From Erwinia phyllosphaerae (GTDB lineage Bacteria > Pseudomonadota > Gammaproteobacteria > Enterobacterales > Enterobacteriaceae), in the NCBI RefSeq assembly GCF_019132875.1, contig NZ_JAHSPF010000001.1:310001-374000 (forward strand): a DNA stretch of 64,000 nt, read 5' to 3'. This document shows, piece by piece, positions 42,302-50,976 of the stretch. The notes under the pieces are model-generated. The model was not told the DNA's origin and made no database searches. It worked only from the letters and a program-made list of their open reading frames with translations. Positions within the stretch are counted from its first letter, which is position 1; every line of letters starts with the position of its first letter. The translations under genes and the position numbers were made by a program.

Positions 42302-43846
42302 GTGAAAATATCAATGCGTATTGTTATCGGCTACGGCCTCATGGTGCTGCTGCTGGCCGTGTGTGCTGGCGTAGCTGTTAATGCTCTGAACCATGCCAGG
42401 GATAGCATGAATGATGTGGCAAACATCAAAATGAAGAAGTATAAGCTGGCGCTTGATATGCGGGGCAGCGTACGCGATCTCTCCATCGCGGTGCGTAACC
42501 TGGCGCTGCTAACCGATCCAAAACAGATGCAGCCTGAGTGGGAACGCGTTCAAACCCAGAAGAATTTGTTTATCAAAAATCGGGAAGCGCTGGCCCAGCT
42601 AATGAAAATTGATTCTACCCCGGCGGGACGTGAAGCTTTCAAAGCCATTATCGAGAGAGAAGGCCCCGCTATGGCCGACTTTGAAAAAGCAGGCCAGCTT
42701 GGTCTTCAGAACCGACAGGCTGAAGTGGTTCCTTTTCTGATGAATGTCTCTCGTCCAACGCAACGGGCATTGCAGGCTGCGCTTAACGATATGACGGATG
42801 TGCAGGTGCACAATGTCCAGAATGCCGTAGAAAAAAGCAGTGAGGAGAGCCGTCGGACCAGCTTTTTGCTGGTTGTTCTGGTTTTCTTATCGCTGCTGAT
42901 TGCCGCAGGGACCGGTTTTATGACCTTACGAATTTTAATGCGTCAGTTAGGCGGCGAGCCGGTGCAGGCGCAGGAGCTGGCGGCAGCGATTGCTGGCGGC
43001 GATCTTACCTCTCAGGTAGCGCTCCGTCCGGGAGACACCACCAGCATGCTGGCGTCACTGGCCCGGATGCAAAGTCACCTCTGTGAGCTGGTATCAAAAA
43101 TTAAAGATGCTTCAACTTCAGTTGCGCTGGCCTCCGATGAAATTGCCCGAGGCAATACGGAGTTGTCGTCCCGTACCGAGCAGCAGGCATCTGCCCTGCA
43201 GGAAACCGCTGCAAGTATGGAAGAGTTAACCGCCACGGTGAAAAGCAACACTGCGGGTGCCACCTTTACGGCCAGCTCGGCCCGTGAGACGGCTGCACTG
43301 GTCCGTGACGGTGAAAAAAATGTTCGTCAAATGACCAAAACGATGGCTGACATCTCTTCCAGCGCGACCAGGATAAAAGATATTACCGGCACGATTGAGG
43401 GCATCGCTTTCCAGACTAATATCCTGGCGCTGAACGCAGCCGTTGAAGCTGCACGGGCCGGAGAACAAGGCCGAGGATTCGCCGTAGTAGCCAGTGAAGT
43501 TCGTACGCTGGCACAGCGCAGCGCCACGGCCGCACGGGATATTAAAGTCCTGATTGAAAACGCGGTTTCTCAAATTAACGCGGGTGTCGCGGTAGCCGAC
43601 GGTACGGCGGAAAACATCATGAGCGTAACCGGCAAGGTCAGCGAGCTGGCTGCAGCGATGGATGAAATTGCTCTGGCCTCAAATGAGCAGATGCAGGGCA
43701 TTTCCCAGATAAGCGTGGCAGTCGGCCAAATGGATGGGGTAACCCAGAGTAACGCCGCGCTGGTGGAAGAATCTACTACCGCCTCGCAATCCCTGGCAGA
43801 GCAGGTACATGCTTTAGGGGGAATGGTAAATACCTTCCGCGTTTAA
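42302..43846 (+). CDS. Methyl-accepting chemotaxis protein with 4HB sensor
   Basis: A 514-residue chemoreceptor. TM1 is near residues 7-28, a periplasmic four-helix-bundle domain covers about 30-185, and TM2 lies near 190-212, followed by a HAMP domain ([27 protein letters not shown]). The signalling hairpin is [43 protein letters not shown], the canonical tip. There is no NWETF-type C-terminal pentapeptide for CheR/CheB docking; the protein ends GGMVNTFRV. The start is a GTG at 42302; an ATG at 42314 is possible. Ligand unknown. Confidence 0.88.
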   Translation: MKISMRIVIGYGLMVLLLAVCAGVAVNALNHARDSMNDVANIKMKKYKLALDMRGSVRDLSIAVRNLALLTDPKQMQPEWERVQTQKNLFIKNREALAQLMKIDSTPAGREAFKAIIEREGPAMADFEKAGQLGLQNRQAEVVPFLMNVSRPTQRALQAALNDMTDVQVHNVQNAVEKSSEESRRTSFLLVVLVFLSLLIAAGTGFMTLRILMRQLGGEPVQAQELAAAIAGGDLTSQVALRPGDTTSMLASLARMQSHLCELVSKIKDASTSVALASDEIARGNTELSSRTEQQASALQETAASMEELTATVKSNTAGATFTASSARETAALVRDGEKNVRQMTKTMADISSSATRIKDITGTIEGIAFQTNILALNAAVEAARAGEQGRGFAVVASEVRTLAQRSATAARDIKVLIENAVSQINAGVAVADGTAENIMSVTGKVSELAAAMDEIALASNEQMQGISQISVAVGQMDGVTQSNAALVEESTTASQSLAEQVHALGGMVNTFRV

Positions 43847-43895
43847 GGGAATATCAGTTTATTTTGATTTTCCCGCTTGCTGGTTAAACAGGGTC

Positions 43896-43917
43896 GGGCC
43901 ACAACCCATCGTGGCCC
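43896..43917. terminator. Hairpin between convergent MCP and alcohol dehydrogenase genes
   Basis: GGGCCAC/GTGGCCC stem with an 8-base loop, in the gap where the two genes converge. It lacks a T run on either strand, so the terminator call is tentative. Confidence 0.35.
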
Positions 43918-43950
43918 AAACCGATTATGATGACCAGATGCTCCGGGCAG

Positions 43951-44967
43951 CTATTCGTTAACCGTAATCACTACCTTACCCACATGCTGACGGCTGTCGA
44001 AATATCGCCAGGCTTCCTCCGTTTGCTCAAAGCTGAACACCTGGCCAACTACGGGCCGCAGCTTGCTGAAATTTAATGCGCGGTTCATGGCAATAAAATC
44101 TGCGCGGCTGCCGACGCTAAAAGGCCTGACGGTCACGCTGCTTTTGAGCAACGACATAAAATCAATGGGTGCATTGCCATCGGCAACAAATCCTATCAGT
44201 GCAATTTCTCCGCCCGGCGCAGTGGAAAGCAACGACTGTTGCAGCGTACCCGGCCCGCCAACTTCGACAACTCGTGAGACGCCTTCGCCGTCAGTCAGTT
44301 CACGTACTTTGCCCGACCATTCAGGATACTGGCGGTAGTTAATGATGTGATCCGCGCCCAACGTGGTTAGCAACTGCGCTTTTTCATCATTTGACGTCAG
44401 CGCAATAACCCGCGCCCCGCTCAACTTAGCAAACTGCACCGCATACAGCGCTACCCCGCCGGTGCCCAGTGTCAGTACCGTTTCGCCCGGCCTTATCGGT
44501 CTGGACTGTTGCAGGCTGTTCCACGCCGTCACGCCCGCACAAGGCAAGGTTGCCGCCTCTTCCCAGCTTAAATAATCAGGAATGGCGACCAGCCCCTCCT
44601 GGTTGACCACTTTATACTGGGTTAGCCAGCCATCGGCCTGCGTGCCGTATGCGCCACGTCCGGCGGCACTATTTTGCGCACCGCCAAACCAGTAAGGGAA
44701 AAAGCTTCCCGCTACCCTGTCACCGACGGCAAACAGGCTTACCGCTTCGCCGGTCGCGACCACTTCGCCCGCGCCATCAGATATGGGGATCAATCCTTCT
44801 TTGGGCGAAAGCGTACCGGTACCGTACAGGATCGCCAAATCCCGGTAATTGAGGCTACAGGCACGAACCTTGATTAAAACCTCATCTGCTCCAGGGACAG
44901 GCTGCGGCTCCTCGACCCGTTTTAAGCCATCAAGGCTGCCGAAATGCTCAAGACGATAGCTTTGCAT
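43951..44967 (-). CDS. Zinc-type alcohol dehydrogenase / quinone oxidoreductase family protein
   Basis: A 338-residue MDR-superfamily protein. N-terminal GroES-like part with VLIKVRACSLNYRDLAILYG and PISDGAGEVVATGEAV. The nucleotide-binding half has VLTLGTGGVALYAVQFAKLSGARVIALTSNDEKAQLL. The catalytic-zinc Cys/His ligands of true alcohol dehydrogenases are not evident (NYRD replaces the usual CH-containing motif), which points to a zinc-free quinone-oxidoreductase-like enzyme. It is divergent from an AraC gene at 45084 that probably controls it. Substrate unknown. Confidence 0.82.
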   Translation of the reverse strand: MQSYRLEHFGSLDGLKRVEEPQPVPGADEVLIKVRACSLNYRDLAILYGTGTLSPKEGLIPISDGAGEVVATGEAVSLFAVGDRVAGSFFPYWFGGAQNSAAGRGAYGTQADGWLTQYKVVNQEGLVAIPDYLSWEEAATLPCAGVTAWNSLQQSRPIRPGETVLTLGTGGVALYAVQFAKLSGARVIALTSNDEKAQLLTTLGADHIINYRQYPEWSGKVRELTDGEGVSRVVEVGGPGTLQQSLLSTAPGGEIALIGFVADGNAPIDFMSLLKSSVTVRPFSVGSRADFIAMNRALNFSKLRPVVGQVFSFEQTEEAWRYFDSRQHVGKVVITVNE

Positions 44968-45083
44968 AATGATTTCTCTTTCGGTTAGTGAAGATGCCCT
45001 TTTAACCTAATCTTTTTCAGCTGGACTCTGAATGACTAAAAAGATATTTATACTGACTTATCGTCCATTCTGAAGAGTTTGCT

Positions 45084-45992
45084 ATGGATCTGCTCGACGA
45101 TGTTTTTGCCGCCATGCGTTTGCAAAGCGCGCTCTATTCCCGCCTTTTACCGCGCGCGCCGTGGGGCGTCAGCTTTGTTGAGAGTTCTGCTATCCGCTTT
45201 GGTTTTATCATTTCGGGAGAGGGCTGGCTGATAACGGAGGGACAACAGCCTGTCAAACTGCAGCAAGGTGATTGTTTTCTGGTGCAGCCCAATACTCTTT
45301 TTTCTCTGGTAGACCACCACGCCAGCCCAACACGTCGATGTGAAGAGGTATTTGCCGAACGTCCGGGAAAAAAACTGCATTTTGGTGGCCAGGGAGAAGC
45401 GGCTGATATTCTTTGCGGTTATTTTACTTTTGATAGCGCAGGCGCAGAACCGCTATTGTCACTCTTACCCCCTGTAGCCGTCATCCCTGCCGATGCTACC
45501 CGCTCGCCGCTGCTGGAGGCAGCGTTAAAATTATTGGCTATCGAAACCGAGGGGCAGCATATGGGCTCGCGTATTGTAGTGAGCCGCCTGGCCGATGTGG
45601 TTTTTGTGCAGGCAATTCGCGCGCATTGCTTGCGTGAGCAAACGCAACAAGGTTGGATTGCCGCGCTGACCGATGCCAGACTTGGCAGCGTGATGAAACG
45701 CCTTCATCAGGACATTGCTAAACCGTGGAATTTGCAAACGCTGGCCAACGAAGCGGGCATGTCACGTTCATCCTTTGCCCTTCACTTTAAGGCTGTTACG
45801 GGTGAAACGCCCGGCGCTTATCTGACCCACTGGCGCATGTTCCGCACACGCTGTTTACTACGCGATCCCCGGTTAACGCTTGCCGCCATCGCTGAGCGCG
45901 TCGGTTACGATTCCGCCATCACGCTGGGACGGGCATTCAAACGTTTTGCTGGCGTAACGCCAGGCGAATATCGGCAACAAACGGGCCAGTAA
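45084..45992 (+). CDS. AraC-family regulator with cupin_6 sensor
   Basis: A 302-residue regulator. The N-terminal cupin-type domain starts MDLLDDVFAAMRLQSALYSRLLPRAPWGV, typical of the AraC cupin_6 group, with GDCFLVQPNTLFSL. The C-terminal HTH pair is LQTLANEAGMSRSSFALHFKAVTGETPGAYLTHWRM and LAAIAERVGYDSAITLGRAFKRFAGVTPGEYR. It is divergent from the alcohol-dehydrogenase-like gene and likely activates it, a common pairing. Effector unknown. Confidence 0.87.
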   Translation: MDLLDDVFAAMRLQSALYSRLLPRAPWGVSFVESSAIRFGFIISGEGWLITEGQQPVKLQQGDCFLVQPNTLFSLVDHHASPTRRCEEVFAERPGKKLHFGGQGEAADILCGYFTFDSAGAEPLLSLLPPVAVIPADATRSPLLEAALKLLAIETEGQHMGSRIVVSRLADVVFVQAIRAHCLREQTQQGWIAALTDARLGSVMKRLHQDIAKPWNLQTLANEAGMSRSSFALHFKAVTGETPGAYLTHWRMFRTRCLLRDPRLTLAAIAERVGYDSAITLGRAFKRFAGVTPGEYRQQTGQ

Positions 45993-46089
45993 TGAGGTCA
46001 GTAGCAACGCAGTGACAGGCTCCTGACAGCTGGCGCAACCGGCAGCGATCACATTTCAGCCAGTTGCACTGAAAATTTGCATTACCCCT

Positions 46090-46118
46090 TTGACAGCCAG
46101 AGTCGACCTCGTTATTAT
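46090..46118 (+). promoter_or_regulatory. Promoter of the second tRNA-Asn
   Basis: TTGACA (46090-46095), 17-base spacer, TATTAT (46113-46118), the same geometry as copy 1 but with diverged spacer sequence. The TTGACA-to-tRNA distance is also conserved. Confidence 0.8.
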
Positions 46119-46136
46119 GCGCCCCGTTCAAACGAT

Positions 46137-46212
46137 TCCTCTGTAGTTCAGTCGGTAGAACGGCGGACTGTTAATCCGTATGTCACTGGTTCAAGTCCAG
46201 TCAGAGGAGCCA
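46137..46212 (+). tRNA. tRNA-Asn(GTT), second copy
   Basis: Same 76-base tRNA as copy 1 except for one T-loop purine (GGTTCAAGTCC instead of GGTTCGAGTCC), which is neutral for folding. Anticodon GTT and encoded CCA are intact. Confidence 0.97.
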
Positions 46213-46221
46213 TATTCAGAG

Positions 46222-46254
46222 AAGCCCGCTTCAGGAAACTGAAGCGGGCTTTTT
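46222..46254 (+). terminator. Terminator of tRNA-Asn copy 2
   Basis: The same 13-bp stem with GAAA loop and T run as after copy 1. Confidence 0.92.
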
Positions 46255-46344
46255 GCTGTTGTGCCTGCTGGCTGCTGGCTTTCACCAGGCCATTCTGTTA
46301 AGCAGGGAACGGCTCCTCACCGCTCGGCATTTGCCTGATACCCT

Positions 46345-47589
46345 TTACTCTGCCTCAGCCTGAACCTCGCCTGCCTGACGCATATCGGCCGCGCTACGCT
46401 GTCCACCTGCCAGGCTGCTGCGATATTTGACTGGCGACATCAGCAGGTTTTGCCGGGAAACGGTGCAGAAATATTGCGGCGTGCTGTAGCCGCATAGTCG
46501 GCTGATTTCGGCAACCGGTAGCGTGGTCGTTTCCAGCAGCTCTTTTGCCCTGGCAAATTTTGCATCCTGAATCACTTTATGAATGGTCGTTCCCAGCTCG
46601 ACCATAAATTTTTTATCGAGATTCGAGCGGGAAGTGTCAACCGCGTCAAGCACGTGCTCAACGGTAATTCCCCGGCAGGCGTTCTTGCGGATAAACCACA
46701 TCGCCTTCACCACCATTGCGTCAATAATTGAACGGTAATCGGTCGACTGGCGGGCAATAACGCTTTCAGGGGGAACGATCACCGGCTCGGTAGTAACGCG
46801 GCGGCCTGAAAGCCTGTCGTCAAGAAGCCTGGCGGCGGCAAACCCCATCTTCCGCGTGCCCTGCACCACCGACGAGAGCGAAATACGCGACAGATAGCGG
46901 GTCAGCTCTTCATTATCAATACCTATCACGCACAGCCTCTCCGGCACCGCAATGCCAAGATAGTCACAGGTTTGCAGGATATGCCTGGCGCGCGCGTCCG
47001 TCACGGCAATAATCCCGGTGTGATCGGGCAGCGAACTCAGCCACTCGGCCAGCTTTTGCTGGGCGGTCTCCCAGGTATTGCTGTCCGTCACCATGCCTTC
47101 GTAGACGACGCCGGGATAAGACATTGCGCTGGTCAGATGCAAAAATGCCGAGGCACGTTCCTGCGCCCAGCGCTTCCCTGCCCCGGCTGGCAAACCAAAA
47201 AAGGCGAAGCGCTCAATGCCTTTTTCAATCAGATGATGCAAGGCCCTGGCCACCAGCGCTTCATTGTCCGTGGCAACATAGCTGACCGGAGGATAGTCCT
47301 CGCGGCGACGATAAGAGCCGCCCACGCCCACCACGGGCACGGCGATCTGACCGAGCCGGGAAGCCAGATGCTCATCATCAAAGTCCGCGATAATTCCGTT
47401 GCTGGAAAGAATATCCGCGTTCAGGGCGTGCACGCTGAAATCCTCTTCGATAAAGATGTCCCAGTCGCACTGGGAGGCATAGAAATATTCGCCGATCCCT
47501 TCAATAATCTGGCGGTCATAGGCTTTGTTGGCATTAAACAGCAACGAAATCCTTGCCCGCTTCGCGGGAGCGTAGTCGTTTTTTTTCAT
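46345..47589 (-). CDS. xylR: Xylose operon regulator XylR
   Basis: A 414-residue regulator matching E. coli XylR throughout: RISLLFNANKAYDRQIIEGIGEYFYASQ at the start of a LacI-like xylose-binding domain, then VGVGGSYRRREDYPPVSYVATDNEALV, TGIIAVTDARARHILQTCDYLGI and VIGIDNEELTRYLSRISLSSV. The C-terminal AraC-type HTH pair is VEHVLDAVDTSRSNLDKKF and VAEISRLCGYSTPQYFCTVSRQ. With xylose bound it activates xylAB and xylose transport genes. It is about 20 residues longer at the C-terminus than E. coli XylR. It follows xylAB on the same strand but after a terminator, so it has its own promoter. Confidence 0.94.
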   Translation of the reverse strand: MKKNDYAPAKRARISLLFNANKAYDRQIIEGIGEYFYASQCDWDIFIEEDFSVHALNADILSSNGIIADFDDEHLASRLGQIAVPVVGVGGSYRRREDYPPVSYVATDNEALVARALHHLIEKGIERFAFFGLPAGAGKRWAQERASAFLHLTSAMSYPGVVYEGMVTDSNTWETAQQKLAEWLSSLPDHTGIIAVTDARARHILQTCDYLGIAVPERLCVIGIDNEELTRYLSRISLSSVVQGTRKMGFAAARLLDDRLSGRRVTTEPVIVPPESVIARQSTDYRSIIDAMVVKAMWFIRKNACRGITVEHVLDAVDTSRSNLDKKFMVELGTTIHKVIQDAKFARAKELLETTTLPVAEISRLCGYSTPQYFCTVSRQNLLMSPVKYRSSLAGGQRSAADMRQAGEVQAEAE

Positions 47590-47696
47590 ATCAATCTCTG
47601 CAACGGACGCGATGGATTCAATATGAAGAAATTTTGCTTAAAGACAAGGGATGGCAGGCAGCAGCAGACAAGCCTGTCGGTGCGATCAACAAAACG

Positions 47697-47726
47697 AGAA
47701 AAAAAGAAACCGCGCGGGGCGGTTTC
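47697..47726 (-). terminator. Terminator of xylAB
   Basis: On the minus strand an 8-bp stem GAAACCGC/GCGGTTTC is followed by seven T residues, about 70 bases after the xylB stop and before xylR. Confidence 0.8.
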
Positions 47727-47792
47727 TCAGACTGCTGACAGACTCAATCAGTACGGCATCCTGACATTTATACAGCAGCGCGGCAGCATTCC

Positions 47793-49244
47793 TTATAAAG
47801 CAGCGGTCTGCTGATAAAGCTGTTTAAACAACGCCTGGCGCTGCCGGTAAAAATCCAGCTGCCCCGCACGGGGCGTATAGCGCGCTTCCAGCGGCAGTTC
47901 CGGCAACAGCTCAGCCGGAGAGACGCCCGGATAGCAGCTCATGCGGGCGAGCCGGGCGGCACCCAGCGCGGGGCCGACGTCGCCGCCCGTCCGGTAATCC
48001 ATCGCTTCGCCAGATATATCCGCCAGCAGCTGTCGCCAGAAAGCGCTGCGCGCGCCGCCGCCGATCAGCGTGATGGCAGAAGGCCGGATGCCGCTGGCGT
48101 GCAGCGCCTCCATACCTTCCAGCAGTCCCAGGCTTACGCCTTCCAGCACCGCCATGGCCAAATCTTCCGGCCCGTGCTGATGAGTAAACCCCCAGAAGAC
48201 GCCGGTGGCGGCGGGATTATTATAGGGCGTGCGCTCGCCGGACAGGTGGGGCAGAAAACAGGGCGAGCGATCTGATAGCCGTGCCTTTTCCGCCAGGGCG
48301 AGCAAGGCCGCCACGGAAGGCTGGCCGGTGAGCCGCGTCGCCCAGTCCAGGCAGGCAGCGGCGCTGAGCATTACCGACATCAGATGCCAGCTGTCGGGCA
48401 ACGCATGGCAAAAGCTGTGTACCGCACGCTCGGGATTACTCAGAAAACGCTCGCTGACGGCAAAGTAAACGCCGGACGTCCCCAGCGACAGCATTGCCTG
48501 CCCCGGCTGCCAGATCCCTGCACCAATCGCCCCGGCTGCGTTATCGCCCCCGCCCGCTACGACGGCAAGCCCGGCAGGAAGCGACCAGCGCTGGCACAGC
48601 GCCGCGGCTACCTGCCCCGTCACCTGATTACCTTCAAACAGCGTCGGCATTTGCTCACGCGAGAGACCACAGGCGGCCAGCAACCTGTCGCTCCAGTCAC
48701 GCCTGGCGACATCCAGCCACATCGTGCCCGCCGCATCCGACATGTCGCTGGCGAACTCGCCGGTCATCCGCCAGCGCAGGTAATCTTTCGGCAGCAGAAC
48801 GCGCGCTATCTGCCGATAAATATCAGCTTCATGCTCTTTGACCCATAGCAGCTTCGGCGCGGTAAAGCCGGGCATCATCAGGTTACCGGTTATGCTTCTG
48901 GCATCCGGCACGCACTCCTCCAGCTCCTGGCAGGCCCGGGCGCTGCGGCCATCGTTCCATAAAATTGCTGGCCGCAGGATCTGCTGCTGGCGTCCCAGCA
49001 GCACGGCACCGTGCATCTGTCCGCTTAACCCGATAGCCCGAACCTGGCGCAGCGAGCGTTGCGCCGCCAGCGCAAGCATGACCTTGTCGGTCGCCTGCCA
49101 CCACGCTTCCGGATCCTGTTCCGACCACAGAGGATGAGGTCGGGAAACCGTTAGCTGTTCCGTATGGCTGGCTAAAACCTGATTGTTTTCATCCAGCAAT
49201 ACGGCTTTAACCCCGGACGTACCAAGATCGATACCTATATACAT
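47793..49244 (-). CDS. xylB: Xylulokinase
   Basis: A 483-residue FGGY-family sugar kinase. MYIGIDLGTSGVKAVLLDE is the ATP-binding start, LSGQMHGAVLL follows, and GGGDNAAGAIGAG holds the catalytic Asp. The C-terminal ALTLIGGGARSAFWRQLLADI-type block is the second nucleotide site. It phosphorylates D-xylulose to xylulose 5-phosphate for the pentose phosphate pathway. It follows xylA on the same strand with a 27-base gap, as in E. coli. Confidence 0.95.
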   Translation of the reverse strand: MYIGIDLGTSGVKAVLLDENNQVLASHTEQLTVSRPHPLWSEQDPEAWWQATDKVMLALAAQRSLRQVRAIGLSGQMHGAVLLGRQQQILRPAILWNDGRSARACQELEECVPDARSITGNLMMPGFTAPKLLWVKEHEADIYRQIARVLLPKDYLRWRMTGEFASDMSDAAGTMWLDVARRDWSDRLLAACGLSREQMPTLFEGNQVTGQVAAALCQRWSLPAGLAVVAGGGDNAAGAIGAGIWQPGQAMLSLGTSGVYFAVSERFLSNPERAVHSFCHALPDSWHLMSVMLSAAACLDWATRLTGQPSVAALLALAEKARLSDRSPCFLPHLSGERTPYNNPAATGVFWGFTHQHGPEDLAMAVLEGVSLGLLEGMEALHASGIRPSAITLIGGGARSAFWRQLLADISGEAMDYRTGGDVGPALGAARLARMSCYPGVSPAELLPELPLEARYTPRAGQLDFYRQRQALFKQLYQQTAAL

Positions 49245-49271
49245 GCGCTGCTTCCTCCGGCCTGGCTCCGC

Positions 49272-50597
49272 TTAAGACTTATGATAAATGGCCTGGTTGA
49301 CAATGTTTTCCAGCCGCTCCTGATGGCCGCTGCGGTGCTCGGGAAAGAGCGCCGATCCCTCAGCAAAGTGCGCCAGCTCCTGCAAAGAGAAATTTCCGGC
49401 AAGGATCTCCTGGCCCAGCTTACCTTTCCAGCCCGCATAGCGCGCTGCGCAAGCCTGTTGCAGCCGGCCTTCTTCAAGCAGACGAGCGGCAATGCGTAAA
49501 CTCTGTGCCATCACGTCCATCCCCCCGATATGCGCGTAAAAGAGATCGTAAGGATCGGTGCTCTGGCGACGGACTTTGGCATCAAAATTCAGCCCGCCGG
49601 TGGTAAAACCGCCCGCTTTAAGGATTTCATACATAATCAGGGTATTCTCTTCAACGCTGTTCGGGAACTGATCGGTGTCCCATCCGAGCTGCAAATCACC
49701 GCGATTAGCGTCAACGGAACCGAAGATACCCAGCGCGGCCGCCGTGGCGATCTCATGCTGAAAAGAGTGGCCGGCAAGCGTGGCATGGTTTGCCTCTACG
49801 TTGACCTTAATCTCTTTTTCCAGACCAAATTCCCGCAAAAAGCCGTACACGGTAGCGACGTCGTAGTCGTACTGATGTTTGGTCGGCTCCTGCGGCTTTG
49901 GCTCGATAAGCAGCGTACCGTTAAAGCCGATGCGGTGTTTATTCTCTACTACCATCTGCATAAACCGGCCAATTTGCTGGCGCTCCTGCTTCAGATCGGT
50001 ATTTAGCAGGGTTTCGTAACCTTCCCGGCCGCCCCACAGCACATAATTTTCGCCGCCCAGTTTTTGCGTGGCGGCCATCGCGGCATTAACCTGTACGGCG
50101 GCCCAGGCGAAGATTTCCGGATCCGGGCTGGTCGCAGCGCCCGCGCCATAGCGAGGATGCGTAAAGCAGTTCGCCGTCCCCCATAACAGTTTTACTCCGG
50201 TCTGCTGCTGTTTTTCCGCCAGCACGTCCGTCATCACGGCAAAGTTATAGAGGTATTCCTTGATGGAGCTACCCTGTGGCGCAACGTCAGCGTCGTGAAA
50301 ACAGTAAAACGGCACGTTAAGCTTGTCGAAAAACTCAAAGGCGATCTCCGCTTTCGCTTTCGCCTGTTCCAGCTCGTTACCGCCCTTAAACCAGGGACGT
50401 TCAAAAGCGCCCGTGCCGAACATATCGGTGCCCGCCCAGCAGAAGGTATGCCAGTAACAGGCAGCAAACCGCAAATGTTCCTTCATGCTTTTACCCAGGA
50501 TAATTTCATCCGGATTATAAAAATGAAAGGCCAGGTCGTTCTGACTGTCGCAGCCTTCATAAGCAATCTTGTTGATACCATCAAAATAATCTGCCAT
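49272..50597 (-). CDS. xylA: Xylose isomerase
   Basis: About 441 residues, matching E. coli XylA from the first residues ([12 protein letters not shown]). His101 and Asp104 lie in [12 protein letters not shown] at the same positions as in E. coli. Metal-binding segments [17 protein letters not shown] and [17 protein letters not shown] are intact. It converts D-xylose to D-xylulose in the cytoplasm. The start at 50597 has AAGGA eight bases upstream; the GTG at 50603 is less likely. It heads xylAB and is divergent from xylE. Confidence 0.96.
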   Translation of the reverse strand: MADYFDGINKIAYEGCDSQNDLAFHFYNPDEIILGKSMKEHLRFAACYWHTFCWAGTDMFGTGAFERPWFKGGNELEQAKAKAEIAFEFFDKLNVPFYCFHDADVAPQGSSIKEYLYNFAVMTDVLAEKQQQTGVKLLWGTANCFTHPRYGAGAATSPDPEIFAWAAVQVNAAMAATQKLGGENYVLWGGREGYETLLNTDLKQERQQIGRFMQMVVENKHRIGFNGTLLIEPKPQEPTKHQYDYDVATVYGFLREFGLEKEIKVNVEANHATLAGHSFQHEIATAAALGIFGSVDANRGDLQLGWDTDQFPNSVEENTLIMYEILKAGGFTTGGLNFDAKVRRQSTDPYDLFYAHIGGMDVMAQSLRIAARLLEEGRLQQACAARYAGWKGKLGQEILAGNFSLQELAHFAEGSALFPEHRSGHQERLENIVNQAIYHKS

Positions 50598-50713
50598 GAG
50601 CACGTTCCTTAATTTTTTATTTCACGGATTAACGAAAGCAGATTCACTATGCAGATAACAAAGGCGCACGGACAATTATAAAATTTCACAAGCCCATACT
50701 GTAAAATCCCAAC

Positions 50714-50729
50714 TATGACGGCGATCACA
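50714..50729 (-). promoter_or_regulatory. CRP-like site for xylA
   Basis: TATGA-N6-TCACA matches the CRP palindrome TGTGA-N6-TCACA at nine of ten positions. It lies about 120 bases before the xylA start, within the divergent region. E. coli xyl promoters are CRP-dependent, which supports it. Confidence 0.6.
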
Positions 50730-50769
50730 AAGCCGCATTTAACCGCAGCCGTGAAGAAAAACAACAACC

Positions 50770-50785
50770 TGTGATCGTCATCATG
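50770..50785 (+). promoter_or_regulatory. Second CRP-like site between xylA and xylE
   Basis: TGTGA-N6-TCATG keeps a perfect left half and a partial right half. It is about 190 bases before xylE. It may serve either direction. Confidence 0.45.
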
Positions 50786-50806
50786 AAAAGCAAAATGCCG
50801 CTATTG

Positions 50807-50824
50807 ATTACAAAAAATTGTAAT
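50807..50824. promoter_or_regulatory. AT-rich palindrome between xylA and xylE
   Basis: ATTACAA-AAAA-TTGTAAT is an 18-bp inverted repeat in the divergent control region. It could be a regulator-binding site, but I cannot match it to a known XylR site. Confidence 0.35.
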
Positions 50825-50976
50825 TCCCTTAGCCCATCCGGAAGATTATGTTTTGTCTCGCGACAATCATTTTCACGATCGAACATAGTTCCTGGCCGCG
50901 ACGTTAAATTATCAGCCTGCAATTATTAAAGATAAAAACGGGCCTTTCCGGCATTCCCTTTCTCAAGAGGTTTGTT

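Larger units (their letters stand above)
46133..46257. repeat. 125-bp direct repeat, copy 2 (tRNA-Asn plus terminator)
   Basis: The second copy of the block at 28652-28776, offset by 17,481 bases, with two substitutions. Recombination between the copies would delete the 17.5 kb between them and leave one intact tRNA gene. Confidence 0.95.
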
